Assembly: GCA_964471325.1 (NCBI GenBank)
Contig: CAYYFL010000009.1
Coordinates: forward strand, 1 to 64,000
Reading direction: 5' to 3'
From: Velamenicoccus sp964471325
GTDB lineage: Bacteria; Omnitrophota; Gorgyraeia; Velamenicoccales; Velamenicoccaceae
Length of the DNA stretch: 64,000 bases
Of this stretch, positions 23,399 to 31,185 are shown piece after piece. The notes under the pieces were generated by a model that saw nothing but the letters and a program-made list of their open reading frames with translations, did no database searches and was not told where the DNA came from. Made by a program: the position numbers and the translations under genes. Numbering within the stretch: the stretch's first letter is position 1; each line of letters begins with the position of its first letter.

Positions 23399-25111
23399 AT
23401 GGGACAATACAAGAACGAAAAAGGGGTTGCGCTGGCCGCTGTCCTGATGGGGGTGGCCGTGCTTTTGGTCCTGGCGAGCATATTTTTTTCAAGCGCGCTG
23501 ACTCAGAAGACGTCAGTGGATATCCAGAAATATGCGATGCAATCCCTGGCTTTGGCTGAGGGGGGGGCCGCACAGGCACGGGCAGAGCTTAAAAAGCGTA
23601 TCCGCGTGGATTTGAAAGGAAGGGTGGAAGACGATACCCAGCATTGGACGTCCTCCACCTTTTCGACATATGTGACAGGGAATAATTCCTTGGGTTTCTT
23701 GCAAGATTTTGCCTACGCGACGGGTCAACCGCAATTCTCCGTATCCGGCGATACCGCGACATTGACGCTGACTGCGCCCGATCTTAACACGGGGATCAGC
23801 GGTAATTATACCTCGACGCTCATGGTGTCGCCTAACGGCGCGCCTACGAATCCCGCCCAGGATATATTTGTTTTCCCTTATCTTTATACCATCAGCTCTC
23901 AGGGGTCTGTTTCGGCCGTGAACCCTCCTGTGCTGAAGACCATCCGCTTATGGCAGGGGCAGTTCACCTTGACGGTCCTTCGGGCCAACTTTGCCAAATT
24001 CGCATTATTCACAAGTCACCACACCACACCTTCAGGCACGACCGTCTGGTTTACGGAGAATACCAATTTTACAGGGCCTGTCTCGACGAACGAACGTTTC
24101 AGCTTTGCCAATAATCCGTCGGGGCATTTTTCGGATGAAGTCACTCAGCATGAAACCAAGGCCAGGTTTTACAACGAAGGGGCGTCCGTCCTGCTGGATG
24201 CGGATGCCAATGGCACGAAAGATGTGCCTATTTTTGATGTGGGCTTTACGCGCGGCTACAGTTTGATCAATCTTCCTTCTACCGTGACGCAGAACGATCT
24301 CAAGACCCAGGCCTTGGGAACGATGTCCAATCCGGGCTCCGACGGGATCTATGTGCCGGAAAGCGGCGGTGCGCTCACCGGCGGCATCCTGATCAAGGGG
24401 GATGCCGGCGTGACGATGGGCGTTGACGCAAGCAATAACGCCGTTTATACCATCACACAGGGGTCGACGACAAAAAATATCACGGTTAACCGCACGGCCA
24501 ACCAGACCACGGTGCAGACCGTCGGCGGTGGCACATCGACGTATACGGGCCTGCCGGACGGCGTCAATAATGAGGGGACATTGATTTATTCTCTGGACGA
24601 TATCACGGCATTTTCAGGGACCGTGCAGAAAGATACCTCTCTGACGGTGTCGGCGGAGCGGGACGTCGTGATATCCAATAACGTCCGTTATGAGAAATAT
24701 ACGGCCAGCCCCTTGAGCGGGATTAATCCGGACACGGGCACGGCTGCCGATAATATGCTGGGTATCATTGCCTGGGGAGGCGATGTGCGCATCGGGACGA
24801 GCGCCCCGAATGACGTCGATATCCACGGCATCATCATGGCGCCTCACGGCGAATTTACGGTGGATAATTATGATTCCGGTGTGCCGCGCGGCACGGCCAC
24901 ACTTTTGGGCGGCGTCATCACTGATTTTTACGGCGCGTTCGGCCAGTTCTCCGGGACGACGCCCATTCACGGCTATGGCCGCAATTTTGTTTACGATCCG
25001 CGCGTCCTGAACGGCAAGACACCGCCGTATTTTCCTTATCTGTCTGGTTTTACGGCCCAGGACGATCAGCATATGGATGACAGATTGATCTGGGAAGGAG
25101 AAGGGGTCTAA
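23399..25111 (+). CDS. PilX/DUF4900-like pilus-associated protein
   Basis: A 570-residue protein. The N-terminus EKGVALAAVLMGVAVLLVLASIFF resembles the PilX-type pilin helix with an unusual, Gly-lacking processing site. A large Thr/Ser/Gly-rich exported part follows, with features of the DUF4900 domain (FGPVSTNERFSF-like segment, MAPHGEFTVDNYD near 475, GGVITDFYGAFGQF). It probably forms part of a pilus or pseudopilus tip together with the two minor pseudopilins upstream. Its start codon and ribosome-binding site are set by repeat copy C, which together with the adjacent repeats separates it by 500 bases from the upstream pilin genes. Confidence 0.78.
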   Translation: MGQYKNEKGVALAAVLMGVAVLLVLASIFFSSALTQKTSVDIQKYAMQSLALAEGGAAQARAELKKRIRVDLKGRVEDDTQHWTSSTFSTYVTGNNSLGFLQDFAYATGQPQFSVSGDTATLTLTAPDLNTGISGNYTSTLMVSPNGAPTNPAQDIFVFPYLYTISSQGSVSAVNPPVLKTIRLWQGQFTLTVLRANFAKFALFTSHHTTPSGTTVWFTENTNFTGPVSTNERFSFANNPSGHFSDEVTQHETKARFYNEGASVLLDADANGTKDVPIFDVGFTRGYSLINLPSTVTQNDLKTQALGTMSNPGSDGIYVPESGGALTGGILIKGDAGVTMGVDASNNAVYTITQGSTTKNITVNRTANQTTVQTVGGGTSTYTGLPDGVNNEGTLIYSLDDITAFSGTVQKDTSLTVSAERDVVISNNVRYEKYTASPLSGINPDTGTAADNMLGIIAWGGDVRIGTSAPNDVDIHGIIMAPHGEFTVDNYDSGVPRGTATLLGGVITDFYGAFGQFSGTTPIHGYGRNFVYDPRVLNGKTPPYFPYLSGFTAQDDQHMDDRLIWEGEGV

Positions 25112-25112
25112 T

Positions 25113-25406
25113 ATGAAAAAAGCGTCTCTCAATTTATTGTTGATAGCAGGATGTGTTTTAGCGGTGGTCGTCCTGGCCTTGGCGCTCATCGCCTTCTGGA
25201 TGGAAAAAAAGACGGGATATTCCCCGGTTGTAACGTCGTCGGCTGATGTTTCTGTGAACATTCCGATGCATGAGGTTCCGGCTGTTGGTTCTGCGCCGGT
25301 CCAACAGCAGGAAGTTCCAGAGGCCGCGCAAAGTCCCGAACAAGAGAAGGAGCAAGAGAAGACCGTTGAATATGACGGCATTGTCCGCGGTCCGATGACG
25401 ATGTGA
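25113..25406 (+). CDS. Small single-pass membrane protein
   Basis: A 97-residue protein with one membrane helix (about 7-30) and a Pro/Glu/Gln-rich periplasmic tail. It starts one base after the stop of the PilX-like gene, so it is translationally coupled to it. It is presumably an accessory of the pilus cluster. No family is recognised. Confidence 0.7.
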   Translation: MKKASLNLLLIAGCVLAVVVLALALIAFWMEKKTGYSPVVTSSADVSVNIPMHEVPAVGSAPVQQQEVPEAAQSPEQEKEQEKTVEYDGIVRGPMTM

Positions 25407-25437
25407 GGAGAGAGGTTTTGGAAGGGGAAAGTTACGG

Positions 25438-25481
25438 CGCCCCGCCGGATGAAAAAGATTCCCGGCGGGGCGTTCTCTTTC
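25438..25481. terminator. Bidirectional terminator
   Basis: A CGCCCCGCCGG/CCGGCGGGGCG stem (25438-25448 with 25462-25472) lies between two converging genes, with TTCTCTTT on the plus side. Confidence 0.8.
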
Positions 25482-26252
25482 CTAGAGTTTCTTGAGGAGT
25501 TCTTCGGCGGCTTTTTTGCCCGACAGAAGCATGCCTCCGAAGATGGGGCCCATGCGGGGTCCGCCGAAAGCGGCGTTGGCGCACATGCCGCAGACATAGA
25601 GGCCCGGAGCCACTTCGCCGGTATTTTTGACGGTTGTCGCCTCGGCGATCTCGGCCCACATGGAGCCTTCGCCGGCGGCCCTTCCAGTTTTTGTCTTGAG
25701 GCGTATCCCGGATTTATTTTCGACGATATGGACGATTTGCGCGTCGTGGCCCGTGCCGTCGACGACATAAGAGGCGCGCATCGTGATGGGATCTACGTGG
25801 AGCCGCGCCATTTCGACGGCCGTCCAGTTGAGGACAAGTCCGCAGACGCGGTTTTTCCTGATCATGACATCTTCGGCGCTCATGCAATTGAAGACGGCCG
25901 CGCCGGCCTTGAGGGCCTGCGCGCACAGCGTCGCCGTGGCTTCGATGGAATCCGCCAGGTAGTAACCGTTCTCCCAGAGGCGGCTGCGGATGCCGAATTC
26001 ATCGAGGATCTTTTTGGCCTGTGTCTGGACGACGATCTCGTTGAACATGATGCCGCCGCCCCACATGCCTCCCCCGACGGAGAGCTTGCGTTCGAAGATG
26101 GCGACTTTTTTGCCTTTTTTGGCGAGATAGTAAGCGCAGACCATGCCGGAAGGCCCGGCCCCGGCGATGGCGACATCGACGCAGAGATGGTCGGTCAGTT
26201 TTTTCGTGTAGGCGTCGATGATAGCCCTGGAAACCTTGATTTCGTCGATCAT
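25482..26252 (-). CDS. thi4: Thi4-family thiazole synthase, His type
   Basis: A 256-residue enzyme of thiamine thiazole (ADP-thiazole) synthesis from NAD and glycine. It has a Rossmann GAGPSGMVCA dinucleotide site, the SVGGGMWGGG loop, the DGTGHDA segment and the closing PRMGPIFGGMLLSG. At the position of the yeast sulfur-donating Cys205 (before the xDP motif) this protein has His152 (LHVDP). That substitution marks catalytic, sulfide-dependent Thi4 enzymes of anaerobes. The ATG at 26252 has a GAAAGGAAA site; upstream in-frame codons are not supported. No riboswitch precedes it, unlike the paralogue at 41219. Confidence 0.88.
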   Translation of the reverse strand: MIDEIKVSRAIIDAYTKKLTDHLCVDVAIAGAGPSGMVCAYYLAKKGKKVAIFERKLSVGGGMWGGGIMFNEIVVQTQAKKILDEFGIRSRLWENGYYLADSIEATATLCAQALKAGAAVFNCMSAEDVMIRKNRVCGLVLNWTAVEMARLHVDPITMRASYVVDGTGHDAQIVHIVENKSGIRLKTKTGRAAGEGSMWAEIAEATTVKNTGEVAPGLYVCGMCANAAFGGPRMGPIFGGMLLSGKKAAEELLKKL

Positions 26253-26526
26253 GCTTTTTCCTTTCTTCAGACGGGTGATGATGCCATAAGGCGCCAGGCC
26301 TCCAGAAGGCCCGCGGCGCATGTTTGCATTTTAGCAAATCGGGGACGAATGTAAAGAATGAGCCGGAAAAATTTGATTGTGTGATATGGCGGCTTTTGGT
26401 AAAGTATCTTCAATCCCCCGGCAGGAAATGCGTGCTGCCTTGGGAGGGAACCCCCGGCTCGTCCTGTCCACGGCAGGCGCGGCGGATTCCGCTGAATTTT
26501 AACCGGACGGACGCGGAGAAGCGACT

Positions 26527-27282
26527 ATGAGACGCATCATCAGGATAGGGATTGTTCTTATATTTCTGGCCGCTTTGGCGACGTCGGTTTTTGTTATTTT
26601 CTTTGACCAGGCCGTCCTTGTGCGCAAGGGGACGATCTATCATGAGCGGGTCAAAGAAAAGGTCGTCGCCCTGACGTTTGACGATGGTCCGTCTCCCCTG
26701 TGGACCCCCCGGATCCTTGACGTGCTCAAGGACGCCGGCGTCAAGGCGACGTTTTTCATGCTGGGCGAGCACGTCAAGAAGTATCCCGATGTCGCCAGGC
26801 GCGTGGCCCGCGAGGGACACACGATCGGCAACCATACCTACGACCATCATGTCCTTCTGTATTATCACCCTCAAGAGCTGGAGAGCGAGATCCGCCGCAC
26901 AGAAGATATCATCAAGGAGGTGACGGGCGTGCGGACGCAGTATTTCCGGCCGCCGAAAGCATGGATGACACCGTCTGAAAAGCGCCTCGTGAGATCCATG
27001 GGCTATGAGATCATTCTCTGGTCCTTGAATTCCAAGGATTGGGTGACGTTTGACGATAAATATATGATCAAGTATTTGATGCATCATGTGCGGCCGGGAG
27101 ATATCATCCTGTTTCACGACAGCGGCGGGGTTTTCAGCATCGAGGGGGGAGACAGGGACGAGACGGTCCTGGCAGTCATGAGGCTGATCGAACGCCTCAA
27201 GGAAAAGGGGTGGAGGTTCGTCACGGTCGATGAGCTGGTCAAAATGAGGTTAAACGATGCTCAAGGTCCCGGTAAACATTAA
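26527..27282 (+). CDS. Polysaccharide deacetylase (NodB domain)
   Basis: A 251-residue protein with one N-terminal membrane helix (about 5-27) and a NodB fold. Motif 1 is TFDDGP (residues near 50-55, catalytic and metal Asp), motif 2 is HTIGNHTYDH (metal His pair) and motif 3 is FRPP. It should remove N-acetyl groups from a surface glycan or peptidoglycan. It overlaps the following GT39 gene by 26 bases, heading a three-gene operon with a second deacetylase. Confidence 0.9.
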   Translation: MRRIIRIGIVLIFLAALATSVFVIFFDQAVLVRKGTIYHERVKEKVVALTFDDGPSPLWTPRILDVLKDAGVKATFFMLGEHVKKYPDVARRVAREGHTIGNHTYDHHVLLYYHPQELESEIRRTEDIIKEVTGVRTQYFRPPKAWMTPSEKRLVRSMGYEIILWSLNSKDWVTFDDKYMIKYLMHHVRPGDIILFHDSGGVFSIEGGDRDETVLAVMRLIERLKEKGWRFVTVDELVKMRLNDAQGPGKH

Positions 27283-28939
27283 ATTTGTCTCGATTCTTTT
27301 GGTTTTAGGGTTTATTTTTTTGATGGCGGGCAACGGGCTATTGAGCCTTACCAATCCCGACGAAGTTTTTTATGCCCAGACCGCCAGGGAGATGCAACAG
27401 CAGCATAGCTGGATGACGCCCTATCTTTTCGGGGCGCCCCAGTTTGAAAAGCCCATTATGACCTTCTGGCTCCTGCGCCTGAGCTTTGATGCTGCCGGAG
27501 CGACCCCTTTTGCTGCGAGGTTTTTTCCCGCGTTTTTCGGTATCGTCGGCGTCGTCGGACTTTATTATCTTGGATGGTTAGGTTTCCGTGACGGGCGCAA
27601 GGCCTTCGTGTCGGCCGTCGTCCTTATGTCCTGCGGCCTTTATGTCGGGCTTTCCCGGACGGTTTTTACGGATTTGATTTTTACGGTCTTTATTCTCTTG
27701 TCTCTCTTGGCGTTCTGGTGGGGATATGCGGTCGAAAAGAGGCGGCAGGCAGGGTGGGTTCTGTTTTTTGCATTTTCCGCTTTGGCGGTCCTTACCAAGG
27801 GGCCCCTGGGTCTCATCATTCCTTTGTCGGCCGTCTTGCTGTTTCTGATTTTGCGCAGGGAATTCCGCTTGATTGCCGGCGGTGGATTCCCGCTGGGGTT
27901 GGCGCTTTTTTGCCTCTTGGCGCTGCCGTGGTATGTCTTTATGGTCAAGATCTACGGTAATGCCTTTGTCCACGAATTTTTTTACAACGATCATTGGCGG
28001 CGCCTGGTCGAAGCCGAGCACCTTGCGGCCGACACATGGTATTATTATCCTCTCTCGACCGTCGGTAGCATGTTTCCATGGAGTTTGTTTTTCGTCGCGG
28101 CGTTTGCCGGGTTCGCCAGGAAATTGCGGCACCAGGCGCCGCCGTTTTTCATATTTCTTCTGAGCTGGATCGCCGTGGTTTTCGTTATCTTCCAGGTTGC
28201 ACATTCCAAGCTGACGAGCTATGTCCTTCCTTATTTTCCGGCCCTGGCTTTGATGACGGGATGTTTTCTTGAAGAGACGCATGCGGTGCGCTTTTTTAAG
28301 GAGGCGCCGGCGCGCGGCCCGAAAGCCCTGTATCTTGCGACCGGCATTTTCTGCCTTGCATTTCCCGTGGGCATGGTTGTGGCGTCGTCCAAGTTTCCGC
28401 AATATGTCACCGACCGCACGCCCGTTCTTATTTTCGCCGGCATCCTGGCGGCTTACCTGATTGTTTACATAATCTCAAGTGCCCGGAGGCGTTTTTCGTG
28501 GAGTTTCTGGATGACCGCGGCCTTCCTGCCTCTCTTATTGGTTTTTGCCCTGTCCATGAGTCCGCATTTCGAGTCTTACGTCTCTTCGAGGGAGGCCGGC
28601 CGCTATCTGAGAGAGAAGGCCGATCCGGGCGCGCCTGTCCTTTGCTCGAAATTTTTTGCGCGCGGCATACGGTTCTATACGGACAGACAGATCGCCGTCA
28701 TCGATATCAACGGCGATGGATATTTCAGCCCCCATCCGGTGGAATATCTCAACACCATTGAGGCCTTGCGGGATTATCTCAAAAAAAGGCTTGAGACTTA
28801 CGCGGTTTTACGCAAGGACTATGTAAATGGCCTTGATCGCCTCATGGGCGATGAATACCGCTATGACGTTCTCTACGTGGCCGGTGACGAACATATCGTC
28901 CGGATTCAGCCGAGAGGGCAGGGAGCAGGGAAGATATGA
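27257..28939 (+). CDS. ArnT-like glycosyltransferase, GT39/PMT family
   Basis: A 560-residue integral membrane protein with about 12 helices. The first periplasmic loop contains the NPDEVFYAQTAREM block (near 31-44), whose Asp-Glu pair is the catalytic site of the ArnT/PMT/GT39 family. The EKPIMTFWLL segment near 68 fits too. It should transfer a sugar from a polyprenyl phosphate carrier to lipid A, protein or glycan on the periplasmic side. The soluble C-terminal third is about 120 residues. It overlaps both neighbours, so is coupled to the two deacetylases. Confidence 0.87.
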   Translation: MLKVPVNIKFVSILLVLGFIFLMAGNGLLSLTNPDEVFYAQTAREMQQQHSWMTPYLFGAPQFEKPIMTFWLLRLSFDAAGATPFAARFFPAFFGIVGVVGLYYLGWLGFRDGRKAFVSAVVLMSCGLYVGLSRTVFTDLIFTVFILLSLLAFWWGYAVEKRRQAGWVLFFAFSALAVLTKGPLGLIIPLSAVLLFLILRREFRLIAGGGFPLGLALFCLLALPWYVFMVKIYGNAFVHEFFYNDHWRRLVEAEHLAADTWYYYPLSTVGSMFPWSLFFVAAFAGFARKLRHQAPPFFIFLLSWIAVVFVIFQVAHSKLTSYVLPYFPALALMTGCFLEETHAVRFFKEAPARGPKALYLATGIFCLAFPVGMVVASSKFPQYVTDRTPVLIFAGILAAYLIVYIISSARRRFSWSFWMTAAFLPLLLVFALSMSPHFESYVSSREAGRYLREKADPGAPVLCSKFFARGIRFYTDRQIAVIDINGDGYFSPHPVEYLNTIEALRDYLKKRLETYAVLRKDYVNGLDRLMGDEYRYDVLYVAGDEHIVRIQPRGQGAGKI

Positions 28940-30336
28940 TTCTTTTTCGCAAGGCATTCCTGGTTTTTTTCGTTTACCTGTGGACGTGTCTTCTGGAGGC
29001 GCCCATGGCCGCCGGCGCCTCGTCCGAGGAAGCCCTTCCCCCATTTTCGCCCGTAGACAGGGTTTTGATCCTGGCGCCCCATCCGGACGATGAGGCGATC
29101 GCAACAAGCGGCGTTATTCAGCGCTGCCTCCAGAACCATGCTCCCCTCAAGGTCGTTTATTTCACCAATGGTGATAACAATGAGTTGTCCTTTGTCGTTT
29201 ATGAGAAGCGCCTGGTGTTTCGCAAGAAGGCTTTTGTGTACATGGGCGAGGTGCGGCGCAAAGAGGCCGTCCGGGCCATGAAATATCTCGGCCTCGGCGA
29301 AGAGAACCTGACGTTTTTGGGATATCCCGATTTTGGGACGATGGAGATCTTTATGCGGTACTGGAACCCCGCCAAGCCGATGCGCAGCATGCTGACGCGG
29401 GTGACGGCGGTGCCATACAAAGACAGCTTTTCTTTCGGCGCGCCTTATGCGGGTCCCAGCGTGATCAAAGACCTCAAGAAAGTCATTATGGATTTCCGGC
29501 CGACAAAGATATTTGTCTCTCACCCTGCCGATACGAACAGGGACCATCGGGCCCTGAACCTGTTTTTGCGCGTAGTTCTTTGGGACCTGGAGGGTGCGAT
29601 CGATCCACCGCAGGTGTATACTTATCTGGTGCACGTCGTGCACTGGCCGATGCCGAGAGGATTCCGTCCGTCGCTGGGACTCTCGCCACCGGCAAATCTC
29701 GCGGACGCCGGCATCAAGTGGCAGGAATTGGCATTGACCGATAAGGAAGTTTGGAACAAGAGGGAGGTCATTTCTTGTTACAGGAGTCAGTTGGCCTATG
29801 CCCCGTCTTATCTCTATACATTTGCCAGGAAAAATGAACTTTTTGATGATCTTCCGGATATCCGCGTCTCCTGCACAGATGCGTCGTCGCTCCAATGGCA
29901 GGATGTGCGTATCTATCCGGAAATGGACGAGGCGGCTGAAGAAAAGAGAGAGATCTCAGGCCTGAGCTACGGCGTCAAAGGACGGGATCTCATGGTCCGC
30001 CTGACGCTCCGGCACAGATTCAACAAGAACCGCGGCATCTTTCTGTATCTTTTCGGTTATCGTAAAGATGAGGATTTTGCCGAGATGCCGAAGATCCGGA
30101 TCAGCGTGGGTATGCGGGGGGCCCAGGTCTGGGACAAGCTGAGGAGGCTGCGCACCAAAGATGTGACGCTGGCCTACGAAGGCAAGTCGCTGATTGTCAA
30201 GATTCCCTTGACCCTTTTGGGCGGCCCCGACCGTATTTTGGCTTGCGCCAAAACAAGTTCCAAGGATCTGCCTCTCGACAATACGGCCTGGCGGGTCGTC
30301 TTCTTGGATAACGGCGCCCCCGATCGCCGGCTTTAA
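28936..30336 (+). CDS. LmbE/PIG-L family deacetylase
   Basis: A 466-residue protein with a signal peptide (residues 1-28). The Zn-binding LmbE motif is ILAPHPDDEAIATSG (near 48-62), and the second His is in HPADTNRDHRALN near 200. PIG-L enzymes deacetylate N-acetylglucosaminyl groups. A C-terminal region of about 140 residues (from 320) forms a separate domain without recognisable motifs. The start overlaps the GT39 gene by four bases. The TAA stop lies in the lead-in of a dispersed repeat. Confidence 0.87.
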   Translation: MILFRKAFLVFFVYLWTCLLEAPMAAGASSEEALPPFSPVDRVLILAPHPDDEAIATSGVIQRCLQNHAPLKVVYFTNGDNNELSFVVYEKRLVFRKKAFVYMGEVRRKEAVRAMKYLGLGEENLTFLGYPDFGTMEIFMRYWNPAKPMRSMLTRVTAVPYKDSFSFGAPYAGPSVIKDLKKVIMDFRPTKIFVSHPADTNRDHRALNLFLRVVLWDLEGAIDPPQVYTYLVHVVHWPMPRGFRPSLGLSPPANLADAGIKWQELALTDKEVWNKREVISCYRSQLAYAPSYLYTFARKNELFDDLPDIRVSCTDASSLQWQDVRIYPEMDEAAEEKREISGLSYGVKGRDLMVRLTLRHRFNKNRGIFLYLFGYRKDEDFAEMPKIRISVGMRGAQVWDKLRRLRTKDVTLAYEGKSLIVKIPLTLLGGPDRILACAKTSSKDLPLDNTAWRVVFLDNGAPDRRL

Positions 30337-30400
30337 TCAAGCCGCAGAAATCCCCGGCCCCGGCCTTCGGCCAGGGCCGAGGCCGGGGAATATGGGTTGA
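30332..30400. repeat. Solitary IS200-like end at a stop codon
   Basis: The lead-in CTTTAATCAAGCCGCAGAAAT contains the TAA stop of the LmbE gene (30334-30336). A CCCCGGCC.../...GGCCGGGG palindrome and GGGGAATATG follow. The tail equals that at 4042-4061. Confidence 0.65.
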
Positions 30401-30443
30401 CAAAAGCGGCCGGATCCCCAAGGGCATGCAAGACAAGATTTTC

Positions 30444-30472
30444 TTGACAGAGGGAATGTTCCGTCGTAATAT
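30444..30472 (+). promoter_or_regulatory. csp promoter
   Basis: A consensus TTGACA at 30444 and TAATAT at 30467, 17-base spacer. The predicted 5' UTR is about 130 bases, as is common for cold-shock mRNAs. In it TAGTAAATAA and TTATTTACTA form a stem enclosing an AGGAG. Confidence 0.8.
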
Positions 30473-30608
30473 TTTTCTGTTTAGTAGTAAATAAAGGAGT
30501 GGAAGGTGTTGGAAAGCAGTTTTGCACGACCGTGTTCCCTGCCGTTATTTACTATCTATGAGCCGTAATGATGCAGGAAAAATTTGTAAGAAAGGAGGGT
30601 AGTAGATA

Positions 30609-30809
30609 ATGGCAAAAGGAAAAGTGAAATGGTTCAGCAATCAGAAGGGTTACGGATTCATCACTCCTGAATCTGGCAAGGATGTCTTCGTGCATTACAG
30701 CGTCATTCAAGGCGAAGGATATAAGACCCTCGAAGAAGGCCAGGAGGTTGAGTTCGAGATCGAGCAAGGTCCCAAGGGCGAGCAGGCCACAAACGTTCGC
30801 AAGGCTTAG
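30609..30809 (+). CDS. cspA: Cold-shock protein, CspA family
   Basis: A 66-residue OB-fold protein with RNP1 (KGYGFITP) and RNP2 (VFVHYSVI) intact and the KWFSNQKG start. It binds single-stranded RNA/DNA as an RNA chaperone. It has a strong AAAGGAGGG ribosome-binding site, a consensus promoter, a long structured 5' UTR and its own terminator. Confidence 0.97.
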   Translation: MAKGKVKWFSNQKGYGFITPESGKDVFVHYSVIQGEGYKTLEEGQEVEFEIEQGPKGEQATNVRKA

Positions 30810-30829
30810 CGTCGGTTCGGTAAATCCAG

Positions 30830-30861
30830 GGGGCCCGGTAGAAATACCGGGCCCTTTTTTT
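30830..30861 (+). terminator. csp terminator
   Basis: A GGGCCCGGTA/TACCGGGCCC perfect stem with a GAAA tetraloop is followed by TTTTTTT. Confidence 0.95.
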
Positions 30862-30990
30862 AATGAACGCACAATTTACAGAGCAATAGCGAATATAAAT
30901 TGTATGTGTGAATTAAACCCGCCGACGGCCGCCACCAGAGCATCGTCGGCCGTCCGCCGACGTCTTAGCGGCGGACGCTTTAGTGGCGGG
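30861..30990 (+). repeat. 3'-end structured repeat family, copy a
   Basis: It begins TAATGAACGCACAATTTACA and returns as a complementary arm near 30893-30908 (TATAAATTGTATGTG). It continues with GAATTAAACCCGCC, which pairs with GGCGGGT near 30985, enclosing two further GTCGGC/GCCGAC-type hairpins. The copy lies straight after the csp terminator. Other copies are at 38800 and 53011. Confidence 0.75.
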
Positions 30991-31147
30991 TGGATCAGCG
31001 GACTTCGTCCGCCATGATTTTTCGGATTCTTCCCGATCAAGGCGTGTCGCTGGATTTTTCAGCGGTCTGCTTGAGCCTGCGCCAAAATCGATCAACAGAT
31101 TTTTTAAACCCTCGCGTGTTTCCGACTGCTTTTTGATATCTGCGCGC

Positions 31148-31176
31148 TTGCAGGCCGGCCCACAAGTGTCTATAAT
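31148..31176 (+). promoter_or_regulatory. Promoter of the addAB-like operon
   Basis: TTGCAG at 31148 and TATAAT at 31171, 17-base spacer. The ATG at 31186 is ten bases beyond the -10, so the mRNA would be leaderless or nearly so. No ribosome-binding site is seen. Confidence 0.6.
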
Positions 31177-31185
31177 TGAAATCAA

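Noticed and set aside
25449..26354. 301-codon plus-strand frame opposite thi4
   Set aside because: Antisense to a clear Thi4 gene and begins within a terminator hairpin.
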